Positions 10,406-22,141 of a DNA stretch of 64,000 nt are shown here, piece after piece. A program made the position numbers and the translations under genes. Within the stretch, counting starts at the first letter, position 1, and each line of letters starts with the position of its first letter. The stretch is taken from positions 29,867,485 to 29,931,484 of the forward strand of contig OZ038433.1 in assembly GCA_964036275.1 (NCBI GenBank), in the 5' to 3' direction. This DNA is from Litoditis marina. Lineage: Eukaryota; Nematoda; Chromadorea; Rhabditida; Rhabditidae. The notes under the pieces are model-generated. The model searched no databases and was not told where the DNA came from. It worked only from the letters and a program-made list of their open reading frames with translations.

Positions 10406-13400
10406 ATGGTGTTGTTCGTCAACGAAAACAGGTGGGAGGGCGGCACCCCCTATTCCGACCTGAACAGTGGGCTGCCAGAGAGATCATGCATCATCCACCA
10501 GAGAATCGAGGTGAGCAATCGTTCGGTTTAGGGTTGTTAATCGAGTTGAAAATTTCAAGTTCGGAGTTTTAGAAATTTTGGGGTTTTTCGAGTTTTTCGA
10601 TTTTTAGAAACTTCTAGTTTTTTAAAAGTTTTTTGAGTTCTAAGATATCGATTGATGAAACAGAGTATAACGTTCAACGTGTATCAACTGCCTAGGTATC
10701 CAGAATGAAGTGTAAAACGCGTTATCCAACTAGTCTGAAGCAATTAGTTGTAGTATTTATTGATCAGATCGAATTTTCGCCATGAAGCGAAGCGCTCTTA
10801 TTTTTCGAAGTAATGATTTCAACTTACTAACACATCCTTTTCCCAATCTTTGAACTCAGTTTTTTCTGTTCACGAGTGTGGCTTAAACCGAAAATGTAAA
10901 TAATAGTTCAAGATATGCTTATCAAAAAAAAAGGCCCTGTAATAACAATATAGATATACGTCGTTTATACGCATACACTCTGTCTATCGGCACAAAGCCT
11001 ACGCTTACGTTCATATTGAAGAACTACAGAAAGGAAAGTTCATATTAAAGAACTGCTCAAGAGAAACCGGTATATACACATTTCATTTCACACTAACGAA
11101 CCTACTTTGCATACGGTTCACATGTTTTATACTGTTTTGGCGCGCTCTACCTTATGTTTAGGTACCCCCGGGTACCTAAACTAGCTTTCCATTCTGCTAT
11201 CCTTCAAAGAAGGACGATTATGTGGTCCGATCGCAACGCTTCAGTCCTTTGAAATGCAATGCATTTTTCAATTGCAGTTTGAAGGACCGTTGACACGAGA
11301 TTGGTCCACATAATCGCCCTACTTTAAGTCACACTCATGTGTTTCATGTGTTATAGGATTGCGATTTCGGCGATCGTCTGAAGCATGTGACGGCTCGTCA
11401 AGCGACGGAGGACGAGGTGGAATCGGTCCACACCAAACGATACATCAAGGACTTGAAACGAACTCCGACTATGGGCCAGGTGAGACGCTGATTCGATGTT
11501 ACTGAATACCCAGATTTACTAGAGGCAAAGTGAATAGTCACGTAAAGTAAGCGTTCTAATGAGGCAACGTGCACTTTGTCATTGCACGTTTTGAGTTCAG
11601 CTGTGTTTAACATGTTTCACGTCACTAGGCATTTGACGAACACGATATACTTTAAGTCTAATAGCGGAAGTAACGGCATAGAAAGTACAGTACACTGTAC
11701 ACACGACCGTAAAATGACATTAGAACAGTTATATTCAAGCAGTTGAGTATTGAGAAAACGTATCGTATTGAATAATTGAATTAGACTGAAAGAACCAAAC
11801 CATTAGTTTCCGAAAGCTCAAACTAATTGCTTTGAACTAATGTGAGCAATAGTTGGCACTATAACGGGTTTGCAGAACTCATCTCGGGGTCAGCTCATCG
11901 TTTAGCACTACTCATGCGAGAAATTTAGCCTTTTTCGGAAAAAGCGCACTTTTCAGTATGAGCTGGAGAGGTTCTGCTCAAAGTACGACGAAATGCCCAT
12001 GAATCGTGCGACATTTGAACTGGCTCTTGTAGCAGCCGGGTGCGCTATCGAACTGACAACGGAAGTGTGGAAACAAAAGTAGGTTACTGTGAACAGAAAA
12101 AAAATATATTCTAGTTGTTTATTTTACACAAATGACTATAATTATTTCCGCGCTAAACATTTTAACACATGTCAATGCCCATGTTTTTTGAGACTTCTAA
12201 AATATTAGAAAATATGGTTTGATTTCGTAGTTGAACCGTACACGAGGTAGTATGATGGATTATTTATTGTGGCCAGGAAAGATGAAGTATTAAAAAAATA
12301 CTTTATCTTTCCTGGCTAATGGAGACGCCTGTGGTTACTTCAGTTGAGTTGAGTGTTTCACGCTCTGTTGAGATAACGGTATGCAACCATGTCATGTTGG
12401 TTTCGAATGAAATATTCTTAGTAAGTGAGTTCCATGCAGATTTTATGGTTTGGTTTGACATGTTGGTAGAAATACTCGAACAAGAACAACAACACTTGAT
12501 CATTCACATTTGAAAAAAAACTTTGATCTTGGTAGCTACCATAGATTTTTCTGTGAATTTTGATCTTTCACTTCAGAACTTGTGGTTTTGCGTCAATCGA
12601 TCGTCCCGGCCACCATGCTTCGGCGGACGGCGGTTGCGGAGTCTGTACCCTCAACAATGTCGCCATCGCCGCCAAACAGGTACGCAGAATCAGAATACGA
12701 AAACTATAGAAACACGTTCTAGCAACTGGCAAATTACAGCCGTTCATCGTTCATAATTGTTGCTCTGTGTCAAAGAGTGTGACGTTTTCAAGGTGTTAAC
12801 TGTTAACAGGCGGCCGTTGTAGAAAAGTAGAACTGGGGAACAGAGTGATAAAACAGATACAGATGCATACATTACAGACAGAAGACTAGTAAAACTTATT
12901 GGAGAAGACAGGAGACATTGTTGAACAAATGATGCTGCAATCTGAATAATTCTCAAAATCGATCTCAGATTTTCAATCATTATTTTCCTAAGATCCGAGA
13001 TGTAAATTGCCAGTTTCCCATTGTTTTCCCACGAGATGCCAAAATATTAATGATTTAAAATCTGGATGGATCAACTTTAAAATTATTTAGATTGTAGCGT
13101 CTTATATATTGCCATGTATAGTCGTCGCGGAAGTGCGGGAGGGTACTGTATATCTCACTTTCCGCTGTGTACGCACATGTCTTCGATTCCAAAACATGTC
13201 CGTAATGTTCCCTAAGAGCGCAGTGGGTAGCCGCTTGCCACGAAACTTTTGCTCGCACGTTCGATCCCGGCGAGAGACAGAAATTAATGAATTTGGCACC
13301 CACTATAGATGTGTTGGTTTGCAGGCGTTGTCGGCGGGCGCAGCTCGTGTTCTGATAGTGGATTGGGATGTGCACGCGGGTGAAGGCACGCAGGACTGTA

Positions 13401-16400
13401 TCAAGGGTGACGAGCGGATTCGCCTTCTCTCCATCCACAGATCCGAGCACGGTCACTTCTGGCCCGATCTGCCGCAGTGCGCCGTCGGAACAGAGTGTCA
13501 GTTTCATTTCGGCTCTAATATTGTTCATTTCTTCAAGTAATAGCACATAAGTGAAAATCTTCCGTAAAATAGGAATAAACTGAAAACCTCGAAGGGAGGT
13601 AATCATAACTCTTCCATCTTCAGATCTTGGGAAGCTTTTTAGGATTTCAATTGACTCGCATCTAAACAATAGAAGTGAAAATGTGAATAACATCCAAATA
13701 AAACTTAAATTGCTCAACACTTTTCAATTGTCGGATGTCCTTAGTTATTGGAAGGGTTCGTAGATTTCCAACCAGAAAAACAGAAATGAGAAGTTTCGAG
13801 TTGTAGTAAATATTATTCGACACATCGCCGAATTGCTACAAGATCGTAAGAGTCCGCTACGCCAGACAGCGACCGGGCGATCTTGTCCAACGTTGTCCGA
13901 AACAACTTGTTTTCTACGCATTTATTGTGTCTTTCAGTCGACAACACTGTGAATGTTTCTCTGAACGACGTTGGAATGACGGATTCCGACTATCTGGCCG
14001 TTCTCCAACTGGTGGCAGCCCCAATGATCCAGGATTTCCAGCCGGAACTCATTCTGGTCAGCTGCGGATTCGACGCTGCTCTCGGTAAGCGATGACAGTT
14101 AGGTCTCACTCTTTATCTTTATCTCCTTCTCTCCTTCTCTCCTTCTCTCCTTCTCTCCTTCTCTCCTTCTCTCCTTCTCTCCTTCTCTCCTTCTCTCCTT
14201 CTCTCCTTCTCTCCCTCTCTCACACTGTCTCAGCGCAAACATAAGTATTCTATGAACTTTTTTCTGTTCCCGTGTTCTTATGAAACAGAACAATCCCTGA
14301 CGAACATTTGCAGCTCTTTGAAAAACTCCAAGCGATGGAAAATAGCATGAATATTTATTGGCGCGCTGACAAGTCTCAGTAGGAAATGACCCTCATATAG
14401 ATTGACACCAATTTCTTGCGTTTGGCCAGTTACAAAAGCGAGAGAGCATACAAGTCAACGGGGCGCAGACAGGCTGAGATCGTCTGTGTCTCTCTGACCC
14501 GCACACTCTCTCGCCGAGACCGCTACAAAAGTGGCTTGCTAATTGGCAAGGAGTTGTCTGAGCCGGAACTATTGTCTAGTCCAATCTATTTCCAGGAGAC
14601 CCCGATGGAGAAATGTGTGTGACACCGGCTGGATACGGAACAATGGCAAAGATGTTGATCAACACAGGTATAGTTGTTGCTTGAAGAAATGTGGGGTATA
14701 CTGTATTTTTCTCAATTTTGGCTGTGTACAAACATATGACTTGGATTCGATAGCTTGTCGATTATAAACTCTCGTGGCGCAGTGGTTAGCGCACAACTAC
14801 AGTACGTTTGCTCGTAGGTTTGATTTCACCCAGAGACCGACCTTTATAAATTTGGCAACCTACTCGAGTAACTGTCCCTGAATAGTCAACACTATCGAAA
14901 CACCCATTTCGTTTTGACCAAGTTGTAAGTCCAATGTGGACAGTCCCGTTTTCAATGTTTCGGCAAATTTTAAAAATGAATTCCAAAGTTTGAGAACATT
15001 GAACGGCAATCTTCTCTTCTTGAGAAACAAATCGATATAAAGTGTTTTTCCTATCGCTATACGTTTCTGAATATGTTTTGTGCCAATGTGTTCGTCTATA
15101 TATATACTCTTCTTCACCAATCGATGTCCTTCTACAGTAACCCGTCAAACATTCAGGAGGCTTTTTTCAACGAACGATTCATTAGTTTGGTCAAACTTCC
15201 AGAGGTTGTAGTAGTGAAGATGCAGAAGACACTAGCAAAATTTGTAGAAAATCCAAAAACGCAAATATAGCAAATTTTGACGTGGAACTTTGAGCAAATT
15301 ACTGTAAAGGGTTACAAAACAGACTATATAACTCATTCGGGTGTTTCAGGTATTCCGACGGCGTTCATTCTAGAGGGAGGCTTCTGTTCCGAGTCCCTGG
15401 CGGCCAACACGGAATTCGTTCTCAGAGCTCTACTGGGAGAGCTAATTCCGATAGTTGCACGAGAGGTGGGTGTTTCATTATCAAGGTGGTTACAACATGG
15501 TAGCAATCACAGTTGTGGTTTGTTCCGAACACAGCCAAAACGGTCTGTTCCATGCGCTCATACCTTTTACGGTAGGCAAAAATGATGTCTCGGTGTTCCG
15601 TATTTTCGTACGTTGTATCAGGAATTCTATCCGTAACGAAACGTTCAAACACGTCTCCGAGTTGAAGAGAAAACGAGACAGATGAAAGTTGTAACTCTGT
15701 GAATTTTCTTTCAGCCCATGAATCCTACCCTACCATCTGTCATTCACAAAGTGTATGAGCATCACCAGGATCAGTATCCTTCGTTCAGGACAATGAAGAC
15801 GTTGGTTGATCTACTGAATCCCGAAGAGGTTGGACTTCTGGTGAAAAAACTTTGTCATTTCGAAAATAATGATGTGACGTGGTTTTGTTTTACTTTGTTG
15901 AGTTGTAACAGGTTTATAACAGGGTGAATCTTTGCTTAGCCCAAGTTTTAAAGAAACATGGAGTGACCATGACTTTACGTGTCTGTCGTTATTCTCTCAC
16001 ATTACCGTCATGATTTTCCAGGAAAATGATTTCGCGAGACAACGAGCTCTGCGCGAGCTCCATGCCACCAGAAGGCTCCGTCAGGCCAGATCCACTGAGG
16101 TAAAACGTTTGCATCAGTTCAAGGTTTCAGTGCATTTATATAATTTTTTGCTCAATATTAGGTTCACGTTCTAATGTCGTTGCTCGGAGGTCATGTCTTG
16201 CAAGTGAAAATACATATTTCTACTTTGACTTTGGTATATTCCAGTTTTTTACGGAAAGACGAATTTTCAGTGTGAAATCCAAAAATGTTGTATTTTTAAG
16301 TCGAATCGTCAAAAAGTAGATTTGCATTCCACCATGTTGTATGGTGGAATGCAAATCTACTTTTTAAAATCGAAGTTCTGGGTGTTAAATCGAGAAAAAA

Positions 16401-17854
16401 ACATCATTTTGATAGAATTATCCAGAACAATTACAGAAGGACGATTATGTGGACCAATCTCGTGTCGACGGTCCTTTAAACTGAAATTGAAAAATGTATT
16501 GCAGTTTAAAGGACCGTTGACACGGGATTGATCCACATAATCGTCCTGCTCTAAGGCCGCATTCATATATTCGGACCACGTAATCGGCCTTCTTTAACCG
16601 TGGATTGTTGCAGGAATCTGGAACTTTCGAGGAACAGTTGGACGATATTGTCAATGGTTATACGAATGAGGAATATAAGGTTTGTCGAGCATACTCTGTG
16701 AAGTCTGAGATTCAGTTTGTGGTCTTTCATGAAAACTTCAATCCTACAATTTGTTGATTAGTCCCCCTCAACATTTTCCAAAGTTTGAATCAAGCCCAAC
16801 TTATGGCCTTTTCTTTCCATTTTGTTTTCACGTTCTCATTTGAGTAACATTGGTTTTCAGAAGGTTGTGATGCTGTCGAGTCCTTCTGGAGATATGTCCA
16901 TCTCAATCGATGACCAGTCCATCACCCTGCTTCTGCCCAACAACATACTTCCGGTGGCAGCTTGTTCGGTTCGTTAATCACTGAAATTGTAGAATACCGG
17001 ACCGCAGGAAATCTGCAGTCTTTGAAATTTCGCCTCCTACCTTGTTACTAAATTTTGTAACTAAAGTTACTAAATCTTTTGTTGTAGTTTCATTTTTGTG
17101 CCCGGGATTAGTTTTAACTGAAAACAAACTCTTATTTAAATAAGTTCATTGTCGTTGTTTCTGTAAATAACATAGAGTACATTGAAACGCCAATCTCGAT
17201 GTTGCATCTCTAGAATTAGGCGGCGACTCGCCGGCGATATGGAGGGGTCGGCAGAGTGTCGCCGGCGGGTCGCCTGCGATTATTTTTAGGTCGTAGATTC
17301 TGGATAAGGGGGTTAATCAGGTACGTATAGTTGTAGTTTTCAGGTGGGTGACATGTTTATATATGAACAATGAAGCCGTGAATCTCATAATGCCTATTTC
17401 TAGCGACCATAAGTATATACAACATTTTTATTCACAGTAAAATTATCAGTTCCGGTATCTGATTACTATATAGAACGTTTAGTGTGAAGGACCTGAAAAT
17501 AATCGCAGGCGACCCGCCGGCGACACTCTGCCGACCCCTCCATGTCGCCGGCGAGTCGCCGCATAATTCTAGAGATCGTAAAGCTCCGTAAACACCCGAA
17601 ATATGTTTTACATATGTGAAAAGTTCAATTTGCCTAAATCTGTTTCCCGACCACATTATTGTTCAAGTTAATCTGTTTCAGTGTTTCATAGTTTCTGTTT
17701 CCAGCTCCAATTGGCCCTGAATCCTCTGACCGAGTGGGAAGCCACCTCTCAATCCACTCATCCTTCGTCGACCGAAGTGGCGCGATTTGTTGATTTCCTC
17801 GAAGAAAACTCACATATGAGTGAGCTAGAAAACATTCCCGTTAATCAACTCTGA
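10406..17854 (+). CDS. Class II (HDAC6/10-like) histone deacetylase, copy A, 13 exons
   Basis: Exons: 10406-10510, 11357-11479, 11957-12078, 12577-12679, 13325-13496, 13938-14084, 14596-14667, 15350-15465, 15715-15828, 16022-16099, 16614-16679, 16861-16968, 17705-17854; 491 aa, frame intact. One deacetylase domain fills about residues 1-320. Zinc and charge-relay motifs are kept: PGHH (127-130), DWDVH (164-168), GFDAA (252-256). The usual catalytic Tyr of LEGGY is Phe (LEGGF, Phe293), and the channel motif GFC is GVC. In HDAC8, Tyr-to-Phe at this site abolishes ordinary activity, so this enzyme may be weak, altered in substrate, or a binding protein. Human HDAC6 has two such domains; this has one plus a ~170-residue tail of unknown function. 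The ATG lies seven bases after an acceptor (ends 10398), fitting trans-splicing. Retained frame and catalytic ligands argue it is a working gene. Confidence 0.9.
10530..10640. repeat. ACTCGAAA-type element, fragment, copy 2
   Basis: AGGGTTGTTAATCGAGTTG followed by TTTTTCGAGTTTTTCG words: one terminus plus part of the core, in deacetylase A intron 1. The opposite end is missing. Confidence 0.6.
11152..11177. repeat. 26 bp palindrome
   Basis: GTTTAGGTACCC and GGGTACCTAAAC are inverted copies back to back. Related to the imperfect palindrome near 1151; intron 1 of deacetylase A. Confidence 0.7.
11209..11325. repeat. ACGATTATGTGG palindrome family, copy 4
   Basis: Left arm has the AACGCTTCAGTCC form, right arm the GGACCGTTGACACG form, i.e. 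the opposite arm order to copy 2. Ends only about 30 bases before exon 2 of deacetylase A. Confidence 0.85.
11533..11626 (+). repeat. TCACGTGA-type element, copy 3
   Basis: AGTCACGTAAAGTAAGCG to TGTTTCACGTCACT, in intron 2 of deacetylase A. Confidence 0.65.
12268..12318. repeat. Hairpin around AGCCAGGAAAGAT
   Basis: GCCAGGAAAGATGAAGTATT and AATACTTTATCTTTCCTGGC are inverted around a short A run. Intron 3 of deacetylase A; not present in the equivalent intron of copy B. Confidence 0.6.
13119..13308 (+). mobile_element. tRNA-derived SINE, copy 3
   Basis: TAGTCGTCGCGGAAG at the left; AGCGCAGTGGGTAGCCG and CACGTTCGATCCCGG boxes; ends CACCCACTATAG. It ends 16 bases before exon 5 of deacetylase A, so its 3' end now forms the region just upstream of that acceptor. 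Confidence 0.72.
14120..14222 (+). repeat. CCTTCTCT microsatellite
   Basis: About twelve tandem CTCCTTCT units in intron 6 of deacetylase A. The equivalent place in copy B (31.91 kb) has no expansion. Confidence 0.85.
14408..14560. repeat. Dispersed GGCCAG / CTCTCGCCGAG repeat
   Basis: Same blocks as 5400-5616 (TTGGCCAGTTACAAAAGCGA, CTCTCTCGCCGAGACC). Intron 6; a matching copy sits in intron 6 of deacetylase B. Confidence 0.5.
14672..14867 (+). mobile_element. tRNA-derived SINE, copy 4
   Basis: GGCGCAGTGGTTAGCGC and TAGGTTTGATTTCACC boxes, ending TTGGCAACCTACT. Intron 7; a truncated orthologous copy is in intron 7 of deacetylase B (32.5 kb), so this insertion predates the duplication. Confidence 0.7.
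16311..16368. repeat. Perfect 25 bp-arm hairpin
   Basis: AAAAAGTAGATTTGCATTCC and its inverse flank a 5-base loop. Only one arm-like sequence (AGATTTGCATTCCCACC near 34550) is found at the equivalent place in copy B. Intron 10 of deacetylase A. Confidence 0.75.
16436..16552. repeat. ACGATTATGTGG palindrome family, copy 5 (symmetric)
   Basis: Both inner arms have the GTGTCAACGGTCC form, so this copy is nearly a full palindrome. Intron 10 of deacetylase A, about 60 bases before exon 11. Confidence 0.85.
17209..17576. mobile_element. GC-rich foldback element with ~80 bp inverted ends
   Basis: TCTCTAGAATTAGGCGGCGA at the left is inverted at the right (GCCGCATAATTCTAGAGA); the arms share the GGGGTCGGCAGAGTGTCGCC block. 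A ~200 base A/T-rich middle separates them. It is in intron 12 of deacetylase A and missing from intron 12 of copy B, so it inserted after the duplication or was lost cleanly from B. Confidence 0.75.
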
Positions 17855-18658
17855 TTAACTTCAAACACAAAGTGCCTCTGTACATTCTTGATTTTGCGAT
17901 ACATAACATAAAGTACACGTTACGATACATGTTAAGTCACAGTATTTGTAGAAAAACAGTTTCAAAACTTACACCTCAGCGTTTCTTTGCAACTGTGTTC
18001 TACTTCTTCCTAATAACTGCTTTTTTGCCTTTGGTAGTTGATTTCGAGCTTTAAATACATTCGCATACTCTCCGTTATTGTTTTGCTTATTTAAATATTA
18101 ACTCTGGTAGTTGGATTCGAGCGTTTACTACATTCTCATACTCTCCCTTGTTTTCATTGTATAAATATTTGTATTTACACATAGTTTATAGTCACACACC
18201 TGCAACTTTTAACTAATATGTGAAACGTATTCATACCATTGAATTTTTCAATTATTAATCGAAACGGAGACTTTACCGACTAACTCCGAACAAAGGAAAC
18301 TAGTCGTCGCCAACGCGAAGACAGAAGGATACTGTATATCCTAATTTTCGCCGTGTACGGACACATGTCGTCGATTAGAAAGCTTGTCGATTATGTACTC
18401 TCGTAGCGCAGTGCGCACAGCTACGATAATCTTATGCTCACAGGTTCGATTTCAGTGAGAGACAAAAGTTAATAAATTAGGCACCCCCTATACATCGAGT
18501 ATTCAACCGCACCCATACTTACAACTGTTTCCAACCGTGAAACCAATTATTTACAGTTTATTTGCTGATCTTTTTACACGTCAAGGTTTCCTGGGGGGCA
18601 AATGATGCTCGATGCTTACCAACGATTGCAATATAGAGCAGTTATACAATAAGTTCTT
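17855..18658. other. 3' flank of deacetylase A up to the duplication junction
   Basis: No gene seen. Parts match 35.80-36.48 kb (for example TTTGCTGATCTTT and GATGCTTACCAACG). The last shared bases, ATAAGTTCTTCG, mark the junction at about 18658, after which sequence equivalent to 3794 of the methyltransferase gene begins. Confidence 0.75.
18301..18492 (+). mobile_element. tRNA-derived SINE, copy 5
   Basis: TAGTCGTCGCCAACGCG to GCACCCCCTATA, with TAGCGCAGTGCGCACAGC and CAGGTTCGATTTCAGT boxes. It lies downstream of deacetylase A and is absent after copy B. Confidence 0.7.
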
Positions 18659-19077
18659 CGTATATCTCGATAAGACTGTCCCTTTCAAACAGTTCTATCA
18701 ATTCCTCGAGGAAGATGTGCAGAGAAAGGCGCGTTAGATTGACCAACACTAGTAGTATTAGTATAAAAAACGAGTGTGAAGAAAGTAAAGATTAGTTTTA
18801 GATAAAACGTGTACGAGAAATATATGATTGATTGATTTATTTACATGCAAGCATGTGATATACAAGAGGAGAAAATAAAACATCGGCATTAGGAAACGAA
18901 AACATTCAAATGCGGAAATAAGAGTCGGAAATCGTGGAACATCATTTGGTGATTACCAGTAAAGAAAAAGAAAACAATATAACAGCACAGAATACAGATG
19001 AAACAACTCGAAGGAAATAATTTGGGCCAATCTCACAGGATGAACAGAAAAACAGTAGAAGTCTCATTTAAATGCAT

Positions 19078-19800
19078 TCACCTAAAGTGCTTTTTTGCGG
19101 CTGATAACGACATCGGTATTTTGGATTTCTTGCTCAATTTCAAGTATTTGGATCCAGCCCGTACTGTGAAAAACTTGGCACGTTGGCTAGTTTTTGGGGT
19201 GTGAAAACTGAATTTCGCGCTAGAACCCCTAGTACGTGAAGGTTTGAACGTGAAAAAGTCTGTTGCACTTAATCCACATTGTCCAGTTATGATTTTATGG
19301 ATCATAATGAGGTCTGTAGTATTTCTTCTAGATTCTAAAGTGACCAATTCGAGTTTCCTATTTCTAAATGCGGAACTAGGGATTTTACAATACGTATAGC
19401 CACCCAAACGGAAAAACAACTTTCTAGTGAAGTCGTTCTGAACTGATTCAAGTTTCTTAACAAACCCGCTATCTGAGTTGAACACAGTAGTACCGAATTC
19501 AACCATTGGTCGGACATAAGTTTTATACGCTTTTAGCCAAACATTCTTATTCCGAGTTTTCAAAACTTTGAAAAGATTGTATGTTCGATGCTTTGCGGAC
19601 TTGATGATATGTTTCACATGGTCTTTAAATGAAAGGTTTTGATTTAGCAAAAACCCGAGATCTCGAACATTTCGATCTACTTTTCTGAGATCAATGCCGT
19701 TCATTTCGTAGGTTTGACTTGGGTTTTTGGCGCCTAAATGTAGGACACTTGTTTTTTCTACTGATAGTGGAAGACCCCAATCTACAGACCATTTATACAT
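19078..19800 (-). pseudogene. Retrotransposon ORF2, C-terminal part
   Basis: 240-codon frame with KTSVLHLG and LGFLLNQNLSF, typical of the region after the RT palm in CR1-like elements. Overlaps the previous frame by 19 bases. Confidence 0.85.
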
Positions 19801-21278
19801 CTTATCAAGGCATTCTGCAACTCCTCATTACTTTCGCCGTTACTGAAAGATTTGAACACTTTCGTATCATCAGCAAAAACTTTACAGCGCATAACGGGAG
19901 ATTCAGTCAAAATACTAGGTAGTTCGAACGTGAATATGTTAAAAAGAATCGGAGAGAGAGCACTACCTTGTGGAACTCCACTAGTTATTTCACGTGAGCT
20001 GGAAAAACTCGAATTAACTCTCACGGCAAACGTGCGTTTTCTAAGATATTCTCTAATCCATAATACAATAGTACTATGAAATCCGAGTTTTTCAAGTTTG
20101 TTTAGCAGCACTCTGTGCGAAACTCGGTCAAACGCTTTCGAGAAATCGAAATATACTACATCCACAGAATCTTTCTTGTCTAAAGAAAGGGTCCATTCAT
20201 TAATGCATTCTAGCATCTGTGTTTCTACAGATTTCCCTTTTCTGAAACCGTGTTGGTGAGGAGATAAAATATTATTCTCATTCATATGTTTTATCGTTAC
20301 TCGCTTCAATATTTTTTCGAACAGTCGGCAAAATATAGACGTAATGCTAACTGGTCTGTAGTTACTTGGGTTGGAAAATGGGGGTTTCTTTGGTAGAGGA
20401 GTTACCAGAGAATGTTTCCATCGTTCCGGTACCTCCCCTTTCCATAGACTTAGATTGAAAATACATTCTAGGGGGCCACAAATTTCAACAGTTAAATGTT
20501 TGATGTATTTAAATGGAATACCGTCCGGAGTTTGAGAAAATGACATTGGCCACAAACGTAGCAATTTTTCTATTTCTATTCTATCAAACCGGATCGAGTT
20601 TTCCATTTTTACAATATTCGGAACATCAAACGCAGGAATAGGGGCACTATCAGTAGAAAAAACACTTTGGAATGTATCCGCCAACAGATTTGCTCGGTCA
20701 ATATCTGATACACAAACTTTGTAGTTTGGTCCGTTCATACTTGGCATAGTTTTTCCACTTTTCAAACGTGAGTTAACCAACTTATATACAGTTTGGGAAT
20801 TTCCCTTCTCGATAATTCGGTTTTCAACAGACCTATTGAACTTATTCAACGCTTTAGTGAATTTCAGGGTGTAATCAGTATACTCTTGCCACAAAGTGTT
20901 ATTTGTCGAGCAATGGGCGCGCTCCCATAGTTCATCTCTATACATACTCATATTTCTCAAATAATTAGGGAGATTAGTGCGATTTGCCACAACCATACGA
21001 ATAGGTACAAACATTTCTATGGTATGATTCAAAATCGCGATAAACATCTCGTACATTTGGTCAATGGAACAAGTTGTGGAAAACGAACCAAACCAATCTA
21101 CACCAGCTAGGTACCCGCGAATAAGATCGTAATTAAGCTCTTCGAAATTTCTTTTCCAGACAAGTTTCTCAGGCTGACGTGTAACTTTCATATCAAAAGG
21201 AATAGAATTATGATCGCTGGTTCCAACAGGCGCGGTAACTCGACAATTCTCAATTAGGTCAAGCTTATTGCATAACAC
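19782..21278 (-). pseudogene. Retrotransposon ORF2, reverse transcriptase part
   Basis: 498-codon frame from the end of the endonuclease (GTSDHNSI) through the palm motifs FDFSKAFD, GVPQGSALSPILF and FADDTKVF. It ends early at 19782; the next frame resumes with MYKWSVDWGL, so a second one-base shift separates the thumb and tail. Confidence 0.9.
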
Positions 21279-21283
21279 AAGAT

Positions 21284-21859
21284 CTAAAAAGTGGTTTTCC
21301 GACTAGGTGCTATAACGTATTGTTTCAAGTCACAGTCATCAATCATATCAACAAAGTTTTCCGCTATTGTGGAAAAATTTGATTGTCCGCCTAATGGCCA
21401 ATTCAATTCGGGTAAGTTAAAATCCCCCAGGCAAACAACCGGATGATCACAAACAGATAAATCACTGATGCACTTATTCAATTGGAAAGAGTGCGCTATT
21501 GAACAAGAAGTAGTACGATAAACCGCGATAAAGCGAAAGGCACTATTAGACAAGTAAATATCGACCACTAAAATTTCGTAACCTTTCGATACACATTCCG
21601 AAAAAACTTCTTTAAATTTCAGACCCGATCTTAATATCAACACAATTCCGCCACCTATTAGGCGTTCTCTATCACAACGAACACATTGGTACTTATTTAA
21701 CAATGGACCTAAAAATACCCCATTCTCACTTTTTGCTTTCAACCAAGTTTCGGTCAAAATTGCTATATCAATATTGTCTTGTTGCAAAAGGTTCTGAAGC
21801 GCAGCACTATTTTTCGATATCGATCTTATGTTGAGGAGAATGCATTTAAAAACCTGACT
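21284..21859 (-). pseudogene. Retrotransposon ORF2, endonuclease part
   Basis: Open from the LNIRSI region to a stop at 21284. Conserved exonuclease-endonuclease-phosphatase residues are visible: Glu in ILTETW and Asn in GDFN. The frame breaks in a T run; the next frame carries on with SDHNSI, so one base was lost or the assembly miscounts the run. Confidence 0.85.
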
Positions 21860-22141
21860 ACTTGTTCTGTTACCTAAAGAAAAAAAGATATAAAAGAAGT
21901 AAAAATATTTTGAGGAAAAGTCTAATCTCGCTCGGTTTAAAATTTCGAAAAAAACGTTTTGTTACCGAAAAGAAAACCTCTGACTGCGACTCATAATGAT
22001 CTAGCTTATACTCCGTTGTTTTCAAGAAAAGCGAGATTAGCATTTTCCTCAAAATATTTTTATTGGACTTCTTTTATATTTCTCGTACACGTTTTATCCA
22101 AAACTAATCTTTACTTTCTTCACACTCGTTTTTTATACTAA

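Larger units (their letters stand above)
18833..21880 (-). mobile_element. CR1-like non-LTR retrotransposon, 5'-truncated and frameshifted
   Basis: On the minus strand, an apurinic-type endonuclease begins with LNIRSI near 21.85 kb, then ILTETW, CLGDFN and SDHNSI. A reverse transcriptase follows with FDFSKAFD, SGVPQGS and the catalytic FADD (about 19.86 kb), and a C-terminal region ends at 19078. No ORF1 is seen. Two single-base frame breaks interrupt it: in a five-T run near 21283 and near 19800. The 3' end carries AATCAATCAATCA-type repeats, as in CR1/L2 elements, and a short ATATA duplication flanks it. Motif order fits the CR1 clade, which C. elegans also carries. Confidence 0.88.
18767..22141. 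mobile_element. Palindromic TA-flanked DNA element, split by a nested retrotransposon
   Basis: A 66 bp end, TAGTATAAAAAACGAGTGTG at 18767, recurs inverted at 22076-22141 with one mismatch. Further inside, AGTAAAAATATTTTGAGGAA (about 21897) is inverted near 22034-22073 around a ~100 base middle. Read without the insertion this is a ~400 bp foldback with TA at both borders, as in Tc1/mariner-type MITEs. The retroelement sits in the left arm between GAGAAATATA and ATATAAAAGAAG. Confidence 0.75.

Noticed and set aside
6187..10406. Operon of methyltransferase and deacetylase
   Set aside because: About 4.1 kb separates them and a polyadenylation signal follows the first; nematode operons usually have gaps of a few hundred bases or less.
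14761..14860. Possible tRNA gene
   Set aside because: A- and B-box words are present but no acceptor stem or cloverleaf can be drawn; the sequence belongs to the SINE family.
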